Assembly (NCBI GenBank): GCA_006503535.1
Contig: QYRS01000005.1
Location: 2,542,001 to 2,606,000 of the forward strand
DNA length: 64,000 nucleotides
From: Arthrinium phaeospermum
Lineage: Eukaryota; Ascomycota; Sordariomycetes; Amphisphaeriales; Apiosporaceae
Direction of reading: 5' to 3'
A program made the translations under genes and the position numbers. Shown in pieces: positions 12,438 through 21,371 of this stretch (positions are counted from its first letter, which is position 1; each line of letters starts with the position of its first letter). Below the pieces are notes generated by a model. It had not been told where the DNA came from, did no database searches, and worked only from the letters and a program-made list of their open reading frames with translations.

Positions 12438-13856
12438 ATGTCGACCACCAGCCGGAGTTCCTCTGGCCAGCGCCAGCCGAGTCACGACGAGGGCTTGGCC
12501 TTTCACCCCGGCATCTGGCAGGGCAGAGCAGTCCTCGCGGCCCCCAGCAATGCGTCCGCCGCCAGCAACGCTTCTGCTGCCAGCAATGCGTCTGTCGCGA
12601 GCAGCGCTGGTCACCATCGGCGGCCAGCAGCAGTACACACATGGGCTACCAGGTTCAGCCCCGAACAGCACCTGCCCGCCCGTCCCCAGATGGGCAACAC
12701 GTTGCCGGCTCGTCCCCCGGTCAACATGAACGCCGCTGCCAGCACGGCATGACCGCCAATGTCGCCGCCCCTGGACCCCAGCCCGGCTTCATGGGTCAGC
12801 ATCCTGGCCAGGCCAACGTCGCGGCCCCCGCCTCTGCCAGGCTTCATGGGTCAGCACACTGGTCCCCTCACTGTCGCCGCCAACGCCCCCCGCCCGGCTT
12901 TACCCACGCCCTCCGCCCGGGCTTCGCGGCCGCAGCAATTCGGTCCTGCCAACAACAGTGGCAGTCGGCCCTGGTCCGAGCCATGCCAGCGGCCAGCAAG
13001 GTGCGACTCCAGCATTGGTCGTGGTCGTGATCGGGAGCCTATCGGCTTCACCAGCCAGCAGTCAGGTAATGCTGGCTTCGTTGGTCAGCAGTCCGGTAGC
13101 AATGCCGGTTTCAATGGTCAAACAACGCGATGATCAACGTCCCGCCGGCAATGTCGCCGCCTTCCCGCGTGGTGCCAACTCGAACGCGGCTTACCCGCCT
13201 GCAAGAACCCAGCTGCAGGCTGGACGGGGCAACAGCAGCACCTTTCCTACGATCCCACGTTCCAGTTCTCGGACAACTACCGTGGATCGCGCGATTCCCG
13301 GGCCAACTTCTCTGCTAATGTCCCGGATCACTTGAACTGCAGCGTCTTCATTCGAGGCCTGCCTTCAACTTGCACACCCAATATGCTGTTGGGTCATAGG
13401 CTGCGGCACTAAGGTATGGGCGCTGCACATCAATGAGCCAGACCACCAGAATCCCACCAACTGCGCTGCGAAGCTTGTCTCTTTCAGCGTTGCGGTGTCG
13501 ACTGGCTCTTTGACCAGATCAAAGCCGGCAACTTTGGCTTCACCGATCAGTACGGCGCTCCTGTCTGGCCCAATGCTGTTCACAATAAGATTCGCTCCCT
13601 ACCGATGAACGTCCACGACCGTCGTTCTCGTGTGCTCATCGTTTCCGGTCCCGCCTCTCTGATTTCGCTCGACAGCCTCGATTCCATCTTCAAGGTGGGC
13701 TTTTTCTACGAGGCAGACCAGGCCATTACGACATACGAGGACGCCAGCTGGCGTAAGGTCGAGTTCCATTTCTCGTCGGCACGATGCCAGAGCGAGAATG
13801 GATTCAGGATTCTTGAGCAATTGATCGCCCATGGCCCAGAGCCATTCGGACTCTAG
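12438..13856 (+). CDS. RRM-like protein, tandem family copy A (frame-disrupted)
   Basis: This looks like a single-RRM RNA-binding protein with a long low-complexity N-terminus; the target is unknown. The N-terminus holds the family motif GLAFHPGIWQ, three SNASA-type repeats (12548-12605), then Q/G/P-rich stretches such as GFVGQQSGSNAGFNGQ. The RRM-like part begins at CSVFIRGLPSTCTPNMLL (RNP2-like VFIRGLP, near 13345). It continues with KVWALHINEP and an RNP1-like AAKLVSFQRCGVDWLF, then IRSLPMNVHDRRSRVLIVSG. The final frame ends SENGFRILEQLIAHGPEPFGL at TAG 13854-13856. Several one-base shifts interrupt the reading, for example near 13398 where the frame leaves GLPSTCT for GCGTKVW. After the TAG the same frame continues with a family-conserved tail (see findings). 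Assignment to RRM rests on fold pattern and spacing. Confidence 0.6.
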
Positions 13857-14198
13857 GGAAGCCCGGATCTCTGGCGCCAGGTCACGGAGTACGGCCCTGA
13901 CCCATGCGAGTAAGGTCAGACCTCGCTGGGCACACTCTCTTCCGGTTTAGAAAGAGCCGACATTGTACGATTAGCATCCAATCCTCGTCGGCACGATGCC
14001 AGAGCGAGAATGGATTCAGGATTCTTGAGCAATTGATCGCCCATGGCCCAGAGCCATTCGGACTCTAGGGAAGCCCGGATCTCTGGCGCCAGGTCACGGT
14101 CGAGTACGGCCCTGACCCATGCGAGTAAGGTCAGACCTCGCTGGGCACACTCTCTTCCGGTTTAGAAAGAGCCGACATTGTACGATTAGCATCCAATC
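13772..14198. repeat. Tandem duplication of the copy A 3' end, about 212 bp
   Basis: Positions 13772-13983 are repeated at 13984-14198. The unit spans the last coding part of copy A, its TAG stop and the flank. The only difference I see is three bases (TCG) present in the second unit and absent in the first, which keeps the frame of the post-stop tail. Confidence 0.9.
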
Positions 14199-14470
14199 CG
14201 CCCTGCCACACACGTCGTGGTCTCACCTGTATATACACCCTCGGCGGTTTGCGACACAGGCGCTGGAACGGATACCAAGCTTTCTCCATCGCCAAGACGG
14301 CGACACCATAGCTATGAAGATATTGAAGCTTCAAGCGAATGAGCTGATGGAAGTTTTGATAATGAGCGAGCTAGAATAATGCTTGCTTTTATAAGATGAA
14401 TAAACCTACATACTATAAAAATCCTTCCCCCAAAGTGACTGTAACCTCATTTATATTGGCGATCGATAAT
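14199..14470. other. 3' flank of copy A
   Basis: No gene is seen. A matching flank occurs after copy C (CGTCGTGG/CGTCGCGG, TACACCCTC, CCAAGACGG near 16550-16640), so the 3' flanks also belong to the duplicated unit. Confidence 0.5.
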
Positions 14471-14598
14471 TGACTGCAGGCGCCTAATCTTACCTTCCGT
14501 GTGCATAGCATGACATACCGTAGATCTGACTTCTGAATCTACTCCCTAAAGACATCTTTTCCCTCCCATAAGACATCTTTCACATTCAATCATTCAAG
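14471..14598 (+). promoter_or_regulatory. RRM-family promoter and leader (truncated copy B)
   Basis: This contains the block CCTAATCTTACCTTCCGTGT found also at about 16804 and 18938, then the leader with AAGACATCTTTCACATT and CATTCAAG that directly precedes the ATG in copy D (16950). Here the ATG and the whole 5' coding region are missing and the leader runs straight into a C-terminal gene fragment. Confidence 0.7.
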
Positions 14599-14744
14599 AC
14601 TCGTCAGCACGATGCCAGAGCGAGAATGGATACAGGATTCTCGACCAACTCATCAACTATGGCCCAGAGCCATTCGGACTCTAGGGAAGCCCGGATCTCT
14701 GGCGCTAGGTCCAGGTTGAGTACGGTCCCGATCCATGCGAGTAG
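14599..14744 (+). pseudogene. RRM-family copy B, internal deletion derivative
   Basis: Only the C-terminal end of a family member is left: CQSENGYRILDQLINYGPEPF, a TAG, then GSPDLWR, a second TAG, and VQVEYGPDPCE before a final TAG (14742-14744). It is joined directly to the family leader at 14598, so everything from the start codon to the last roughly 50 codons has been lost. It resembles copy A closely, with changes mostly at third positions in the tail. Its extra TAG replaces the CAG of copy A, a CpA to TpA change as made by RIP. Confidence 0.75.
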
Positions 14745-14969
14745 GCCGAGTTCTGAGGTAATCGCGACCGAGTGAGGAGGTTGAGGCAACTACAAATTGA
14801 ATACTGTAGATATCTGACTTCTGAATTTTTTCCTGGAACCATCCCAAAACTTCGCAACTTTCTGCACAACCGCACAAAGTTCGACTGCGACCTTTCCTAT
14901 CTATTGAAAGAACTCGCATCATTGATACCTTTCTTTCACCAACACACAGCCATCATCAAATAATTCAAT
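14745..14969 (+). promoter_or_regulatory. Promoter and leader of RRM-like copy C
   Basis: The block GACTTCTGAATTTTTTCCTG at about 14816 is shared with the flank of copy A, followed by a long AC-rich leader up to ATG 14970. Confidence 0.5.
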
Positions 14970-16244
14970 ATGGCTTCCTCATCCAACCAAGATCCCCGCG
15001 ACGAGCAGGATCCCCGCGAGGATCTTGTGTTCAACCCCAACATCTGGCAGCGTCCCATCACCCAGAGTCCTGTCACCCAGAGTCCCATCGCCCCGCGTCC
15101 CATCGCTCCCCCGGCCTGGGCAATGCCGCCGCCGCTGACAGCAGAGTTCAGCATCCCACTGGCTACCATGACGGTAGAGGCCTTGGGTACCAGACCCCCG
15201 ACAACAACTGGGGCCCTTTCCATGGACCGGGCCGCGTCGCTAGCCAGAATCGAGTCGCCAGTCAGGATCGCGAGGTCATCGGCTTCACCGACCAGCGACC
15301 TGCGCTCACTCATGCCTTGCCGCCGCGCCCGGCAGTGAACAGTTCTGTCGCGCAGGCCTATCGGCCGGGATTTGATGTCACGGGCGGACGACCCGAGACC
15401 ATGAGCAACACCTATCAGGGTCACCCCCAGCAGATGGGTTTCGGTCATCAAACCCCCCAGCAGACGGGATTCGGTCGCCAGACCCCTCAGCAGATGGGAT
15501 TCGGTCAGCAGAACTCTCGTTCGGTTCGAGGCTTCGTCCAGCCTCCTCAGCAGCCCGCCAATAGATACAACCAGTATCCGCAGAGCAACAATTCCTTCCG
15601 CCAGCACCGCGCCGTTGCTCGAAACCGCATACCCTCCTCCCCGAGCCACTGCGCAGGCAGATGGCGGGTCAACAGACCGTCGGCGTCCCGCTCTACGACC
15701 CGAATTTACGTTCTCTGAGAACTACCGCGGATCGCGCGACTCGCACATGAACAGATCCGCGAATGTCGGTGATGACGACAACTGCAGTGTGTTCATCCGA
15801 GGCCTACCCCAGACATGTACACCTTACATGCTCTTGAAGAACATTCGCGGCTGTGGTTCGAAGATCTGGGCCCTTTACATCAACGCCCCTGACGCCCGGA
15901 ACCCAACAACTGTGCAGCCAAGTGGTCTTTTTCCAGCGCTGCGGTGTGGACTGGCTGTTCGCACAGATTCGAGCCGGCCTTTTCGTCATTACTGACGAGA
16001 ACGAGAACGGCCTTCAGTACACCCGAATGCGGTGTACAACAACATCCGCTCCAGCCCGATGAGCCCGACCGATCCTCGCTCGCGCGTCATTCTCGTCTCT
16101 GGTCCGCCTGCGATCGTCTCCCTCGCTGGTATGGATGCCTTCTTCAAGGCTCACTTCTTTTATGAGGCAGACACCGCATTCGTTACCCACGAGCAGGAAG
16201 ACTGTCGCTCGCTCGAGTTCCACTTCTCGTCGACTCGGTGTTAG
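14970..16244 (+). CDS. RRM-like protein, tandem family copy C (frame-disrupted)
   Basis: The start ATG 14970 gives MASSSNQDPRDEQDPRED and the family motif DLVFNPNIWQ. The middle contains three tandem units of the type QTPQQMGFG (about 15420-15515), a prion-like Q/G/F repeat. The RRM-like part reads NCSVFIRGLPQTCTPYMLL, then IRGCGSKIWALYINAPDA, then RCGVDWLFAQIRAG. Next come MSPTDPRSRVILVSGPPAIV and FYEADTAFVTHEQEDC. The frame meets TAG at 16242-16244 where the relatives have CAG (Q of CQSEN), again a CpA to TpA change. After one further base shift near 16262 the sequence continues VLERLRTEGPVTFAP, then the family TAG, then the conserved tail. It is probably non-functional as written. Confidence 0.6.
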
Positions 16245-16395
16245 AGCGAGAATGCTTACAAGTTCTCGAGCGCCTTCGGACCGAGGGACCAGTCACCTTT
16301 GCTCCGTAGCAAGGAGTTCAGGGCTGGCACCTGATCCAATTCCAGTACGGCCAAGACCATGCGAGTAAGATCGAGCAATCGCTGGGCACACTCTT

Positions 16396-16505
16396 ATGGT
16401 TCGCTCTTCTGGCTCGCTCTTCTGGTACGCTTCTGGCTCGCTCTTTTGGTACGATCTTCTGGTTCACTCTTCCGGTAAACTCTTCTGGCTTCCTCTCCTG
16501 GTACT
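16396..16505. repeat. Degenerate 12-15 bp tandem repeat, 3' of copy C
   Basis: About eight imperfect units built on CTCTTCTGGTTCG/CTCTTCTGGTACG follow each other downstream of copy C. Copies A and D lack it, so it expanded locally. Confidence 0.75.
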
Positions 16506-16799
16506 CTTTCAGAGTCCAGTGTGTACTATAAGCGTCATCCCGCCTGCCGCAAACGTCGCGGTATCATTTGTACATACACCCTCAGGCGGGTTTCGACGCG
16601 AAAAACAAGATTATTGCCAAGCTTTCTTCACCACCAAGACGGTTGCACATGGCTATAAAGATATGAATGCTTCAAGTAAATGCGAACATGGAAGCTTACA
16701 GGCGATGAGCGAGCTGGCATGCTTGCTTTCATGAGTTGGAATGAATCGCATAGGATAGAATTATTCCCTATAATACATAAAACATAAAACCCACGATCG

Positions 16800-16949
16800 T
16801 AGTTGCCTTATCTTACTTTCCGCGTGCATAGCATTGTAGTACCATAATTAAAACTGTATATAAGATACCGTTGATCATAAACCGAAGCATCCCACTCCCC
16901 AAAAAACATCTTTTCACACCAAGACATCTTTCACATTAAATCATTCAAG
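16800..16949 (+). promoter_or_regulatory. Promoter and leader of RRM-like copy D
   Basis: This has the family block (TTATCTTACTTTCCGCGTGC at about 16808), a TATA-like TGTATATAAG at about 16855, and the leader AAGACATCTTTCACATT plus CATTCAAG immediately before ATG 16950. Confidence 0.65.
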
Positions 16950-18537
16950 ATGTCGACACCTAACCAGGGTGGTCCTTCTGTCAGCAAGGTCAAGACGAAG
17001 AGGACTTGTCATTCCATCCCAACATCTGGCAGAACCAGATGAGTCCTCCTGGTCTTGACGACGCTTCCGTTGTCAGCAGTGCGAGCCAGCACCACGGTGG
17101 CCATCGCGACGTCTCTGTCGCCACCAGCTCGGGTCAGCATCACGGCGACCACCGCAGCCACGCCATGGCTACAACAATCAGCCCCAGCATAACGCCTTGC
17201 CCGCTCGCCCCGCTGTCAACATGAATAACACCAGCGGCCCGCACTTCGATGCCACCCATGTCACCCTCCCCCGCCGCCGCCTGGCTTTGCTGGCCACCAT
17301 CAGGCTGCCGCCCGCCGCCTGGCTTCGAAGGCCACCGCCAGGGCTTCGAAGGCCACCACCAGGGCACCGCTGGCTTCAATGGTCAGCACCAGGGTACAGT
17401 CGGCTTCAATGGCCAGACCAGGGTACCTTCGGATTCACTAGCCAGCGCCAGGACACCTTCGGGCCTACTGGTCAGCGCCCTGGAACGAACAGCTTTGTTC
17501 AGCAGCCTTCTCGACAGGGATACAACGGCATGGGCGGAAGTCAGCAGCCCATGAACAACTTTGGGCAGCCGAATTCTCAACAGACACCATTCGGCAATCG
17601 GCCCTCAGCAAGGTAATGGATTCTACCAACCTCCTGTGGGCACACTCTTTCCACCATACTGCCTCCCGCCCGCAACGAGACGTCTCTCGAACTGCCTACC
17701 GCCGGCCAGAACCACTATGCAGGCGAATGGTAACGGCGGTGTCATGATGTACGATCCCAACTTTAGCTTCTCGGAGAACTACCGCGGTTCTCAGTCGAAC
17801 TCGAACCGTTCGGCCAATGTTCCGGAGGAGGATAACTGCGCGGTGTTTATCCGAGGCCTGCCGCCCACATGTACAACATGCTCCTGCGACACATCCGCGG
17901 CTGTGGCACCAAGGTCTGGGCCCTCTACATTAACGCACCGGTACGCGCAACCCGGACCACTGCGCAGCCAAGCTGGTCTTCTTCCAGCGCTGTGGTGTAG
18001 ACTGGTTTTCGCGCAGATCCGAGCCGGCAACTTCGTCGTCACTGACGAGAATGGTGGCCAGTACAGCCCCAACGCGGTGTACAACAACATCCGATCGGCA
18101 CCGATGGCCGCCACCGACCGTCGATCCCGCGTTCTAGTCATTGCCGGACCCCCCTCCATCGTCACCATCAACGACATGGATGCGCTGTTCAAGACCAACT
18201 TTTTCTTCGAGGCCGATACTGCCTTCGTCACGAGCCAGCAGCCCCACTGGCGCATCATGGAGTTCCATTTCTCCTCGACCCGATGCCAAAGCGAGAACGG
18301 CATGCAGACCTTGCAGAGAGTCGAAGCGACGGCCCGGCCATCGTCACCATCAACGACATGGATGCGCTGTTCAAGACCAACTTTTTCTTCGAGGCCGATA
18401 CTGCCTTCGTCACGAGCCAGCAGCCCCACTGGCGCATCATGGAGTTCCATTTCTCCTCGACCCGATGCCAAAGCGAGAACGGCATGCAGACCTTGCAGAG
18501 AGTCGTAAGCGACGGCCCCGGCACCTTCGCACCCTAG
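16950..18537 (+). CDS. RRM-like protein, tandem family copy D (frame-disrupted)
   Basis: This is the best preserved member. The start ATG 16950 gives MSTPNQGG. The motif LSFHPNIWQNQMSPPG follows after a one-base shift, then H/G/Q/P-rich repeats with GFNGQHQGTVGFNGQ. The C-terminal part reads YDPNFSFSENYRGSQ, then DNCAVFIRGLPPTCT. Next, after a shift, come IRGCGTKVWALYIN, AAKLVFFQRCGVDW, AQIRAGNFVVTDENGGQYSP, VYNNIRSAPMAATDRRSRVL, DMDALFKTNFFFEADTAFVT and WRIMEFHFSSTRCQSENGMQ, ending DGPGTFAP at TAG 18535-18537. A 182 bp tandem duplication inside the 3' end repeats the last module. The in-frame sequence after the TAG continues the family tail QGTEAWRQLRFDYGHDPCQ and ends with another TAG. Confidence 0.65.
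18157..18505. repeat. Tandem duplication within copy D, about 182 bp
   Basis: The module from CCATCGTCACCATCAACGAC to CAGAGAGTCG (18156-18323) recurs at 18338-18505. At the junction the first unit lacks one T and one C that the second has (GTCGAAG against GTCGTAAG, GGCCCGG against GGCCCCGG). There are no substitutions. Confidence 0.9.
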
Positions 18538-18925
18538 CAGGGTACTGAGGCCTGGCGTCAGCTTCGCTTCGACTACGGTCATGACCCCTGCCAGTAGGGT
18601 CTGCAACAACATACCTATACCACCCTCTTGCGACACCGATCGCAACAATCTTGTACTATAGACACCTGAGCGCTTTCGGCGCGCGATGCGATACCGTCTC
18701 GTATGAAGACATCGAGAATCGCGAACCCGAAAGCAAGATGAACACCGGTTCTTCTCTCATCACCGGTATGATGAGACGAGAAAATGAAGTGATGGAACGA
18801 CGTTTGAGAAGCAGTCAGCTGAATGGCGGATACGACGAGCATTAGGCTTAGTCGATAGAAGCTGCAATGAATTCACGATACATACAAAACTGTTCGCGAC
18901 CCTATCGCATAGTAGTGAGATCAAG

Positions 18926-19015
18926 TGACTGTAGGTGCCTAATCTTACTTTCCGTGTGCATGGCATTGTGACACCGTGATCAGGACTGCATATGAGATAT
19001 TGTAGATCTGTGATG
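18926..19015 (+). promoter_or_regulatory. Orphan copy of the RRM-family 5' flank
   Basis: The block CCTAATCTTACTTTCCGTGT and its neighbours, found upstream of copies B and D, occur again here, but no RRM-like coding sequence follows. The next gene is an unrelated P450. It marks the end of the tandem array or a lost fifth copy. Confidence 0.65.
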
Positions 19016-19507
19016 TGTGTGTGCTACTCCAGCCCGTCGTCAGTAACCGATTGCATCCCATTATCTGCGACCCCGCACGAAGCTCAACGAGAGAGATCTT
19101 GGGATGACTCGACTACATATGTCGAGCCACCACTAACCAATGCCAACAGGGACTTTTCTGCGTGTTGACGACACATCGCCGCGCTGATTCGCTGCTGCTT
19201 CCTGCTTTCCAGCGTGCAGGATGCAGAAATGGAGGTGGAAAATGTAAGATGATTGGAGGGCTTTTTGGCCCATCCCACCTGCATCTGCATTTTCTCCAAC
19301 GGCTTTCATGCATCGTGTAACCGAGTTTCCCGCCGGCGCTCTGGGCGCACACTGCTAGATCGCGGGATGCTGCTTCTGTCGAGTCAATCAACCACCCCAA
19401 CAACCTTTTTCGTTTAAATAAGGCGCATCCCGGTTTTCGAGCCGATCGCAGTCCCTTCTGAAAGAGCAGTCAGCCTTCTTTTTGTTTAACTAATCAAAAT
19501 AATAAAC
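19016..19507. other. Promoter region of the P450 gene
   Basis: No gene is seen. A TATA-like TTTAAATAAGG lies at about 19414, roughly 90 bases before the ATG, and an A-rich leader precedes the start. Confidence 0.4.
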
Positions 19508-21371
19508 ATGGCCCTCCTAGACATCGACCTCAGCCGAACGGGCGTGATCCTCGTCGGCGTCGCGGCCTTTGTGCTGTGCTACGGCATACAAGCCGTCGTG
19601 ACATGGCGCCGCCTGCGTCACATCCCCGGCCCGTTCCTAGCCTCGTTTTCCTACCTCTGGCTCGCCAAGGTGACCCGCAGCACGCGGCAGTGGCACATCT
19701 ACCGCGACCTGCCCCAGCGGTACGGACCCTTGGTCCGCGTCGGCCCCAACGAGATCAGCACCGACGACCCGGAAATCATCCGCAAGGTGTCCGGGGTCCG
19801 GAGCCCCTACGGCAAAGACTCCTGGTATGAGTGACCGTGACCCTTGCAAAGACTGTCTGTGTGTAGATAGATGAAACAAGGAGAGAAAAAGAAAGAGAAA
19901 AGGAACATTAGAGAGGACATATCTATTAATGATTGGTTGGGGTTAGGTATATGGGATCCCGATTCAACCCGTACGAAGACACCATGTTCACGACCCTGGA
20001 CCTCGCCGCACACGATAAGCAAAAAGCCAAGACGGCTTCCGCCTACTCGGGCCGCGACACGACGGCGCTGGAGGGCGGCGTGGACGACCATGTCCGGGAG
20101 CTAGTCGCACTGATCCGGAAAAAGTACCTCAGCAAGGAGATTGGGGCGCAAGAGCCGAGCCGCCTGCTCGACTTTTCCAAGATCATCAGCTTCTTCACCA
20201 TGGATGTTATCACCCGTGCCGGCTTCGGTCAAGAGTTTGGCTACTTGAAGGCCGACGAAGACTTACACGACTTCCTGCGCAGTGTGAGGGAGAACTGGTC
20301 CATAGTGGCCGTGACGCTCGACGTGCCATGGATACGGAACGTTTTGTATTCGAACTGGTTTCTCCGGTGGTTCGGACCTAGGACAACAGACAAAGCCGGT
20401 ATGGGTAAAGTAATGGCGTAAGTAATGACCCATAGGCACCTACCTAACATCGATGAGCAACAACTCACAGGCCTTTTTTCTTCCTTGAAGAGTAGCAGAG
20501 AAAATCGTAGGCGAGCGTTTCCGTCCCGATTCGAAACGCCAAAAAGATATGCTGGTACGCACCCCTGATCACCACTTCACAAAGCTACTTGCGTAACTGA
20601 CCAGGATCTGAACAGGGCGCCTTCATGGCCCACGGCCTAACCCAGAAAGAGTGCGAGACCGAAGGCCTTTTCATGGTCATCGCCGGCAGCGACACCACCG
20701 CCTCCGTCGTCCGAAGCACCATGCTCCACCTCATGTCGAGCCCGCGCATCTACAACAAGCTCAAGCAGATAATCCGGCAAGCGACGAAGGGCGCGCGTCG
20801 AGCCCGATCAAGTTCGAGGAGGCCAAGAAGATCTCCTACCTCCAAGCCATCATCTACGAGGGCCTCCGCATCCGCGCCCCTGCGCCGGGGCTCTACCCCA
20901 AGGTGGTACCCGCGGGCGGCGACTGGCTCCATGGCAAGTTCATCCCCGCCGGCACGGCCGTCGGCATGAACGCGGCGGCCTTGACCCGCTCCAAGGCCCT
21001 CTTTGGCGAGGACGCAGACCTCTTCCGGCCTGAACGCTTCGAAGAGGCCGACGAGGCCACGCGTACCAAGCTGGAGAACTTGACTGAACTGGTCTTCGGC
21101 TACGGCCGAACCATGTGTGCTGGAAAGCCCATCGCCTACATGGAGCTCAACAAAGTCTATTTCGAGGTGAGTGTGTTTGTTGGCGTATTCGGTCGTCACA
21201 GGTTTCTTGACCGGTTCAGGGGGGCTCCCGCGCTAATGGTGTGCCCTACAGTTACTCCGTGCCTTCGACTTTCAGCTGGCCAACCCCTCCAAGCCATGGG
21301 ATAGCAAGAGCTACGCCGTGTGGGTTGAGGAGAACATGTGGGTGAATGTAACCGAGTCGTCGATCGCATAA
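19508..21371 (+). CDS. Cytochrome P450, pisatin demethylase/benzoate hydroxylase-like
   Basis: This is a membrane-anchored haem monooxygenase of about 510 residues. Exons are 19508-19824, 19947-20417, 20491-20554, 20616-21176 and 21252-21371, all with GT-AG borders. An N-terminal membrane anchor (GVILVGVAAFVLCYGIQAVV) is followed by the proline hinge HIPGPF, then RYGPLVRVGPNEIS. The I-helix is VIAGSDTTAS, the K-helix ExxR is in IIYEGLRIRAP, the PERF-type motif is FRPERFEE, and the haem loop is FGYGRTMCAGKP with its cysteine ligand. One base is missing near 20797: the frame QATKG must move to RASSPIKFEEAKK, which a GGCGCGCG to GGCCGCGCG change would restore. All catalytic landmarks are present, so the product may be functional if that shift is a sequence error. 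The substrate is unknown; the nearby adenylation-domain gene hints at secondary metabolism. Confidence 0.85.

Noticed and set aside
18505..18537. The TAG of RRM copy D could be the acceptor of an intron beginning GTAAGC at 18505
   Set aside because: It would be only 33 bases long, below the fungal minimum, and copies A, B and C have no GT donor at the matching place although they share the TAG and the tail.
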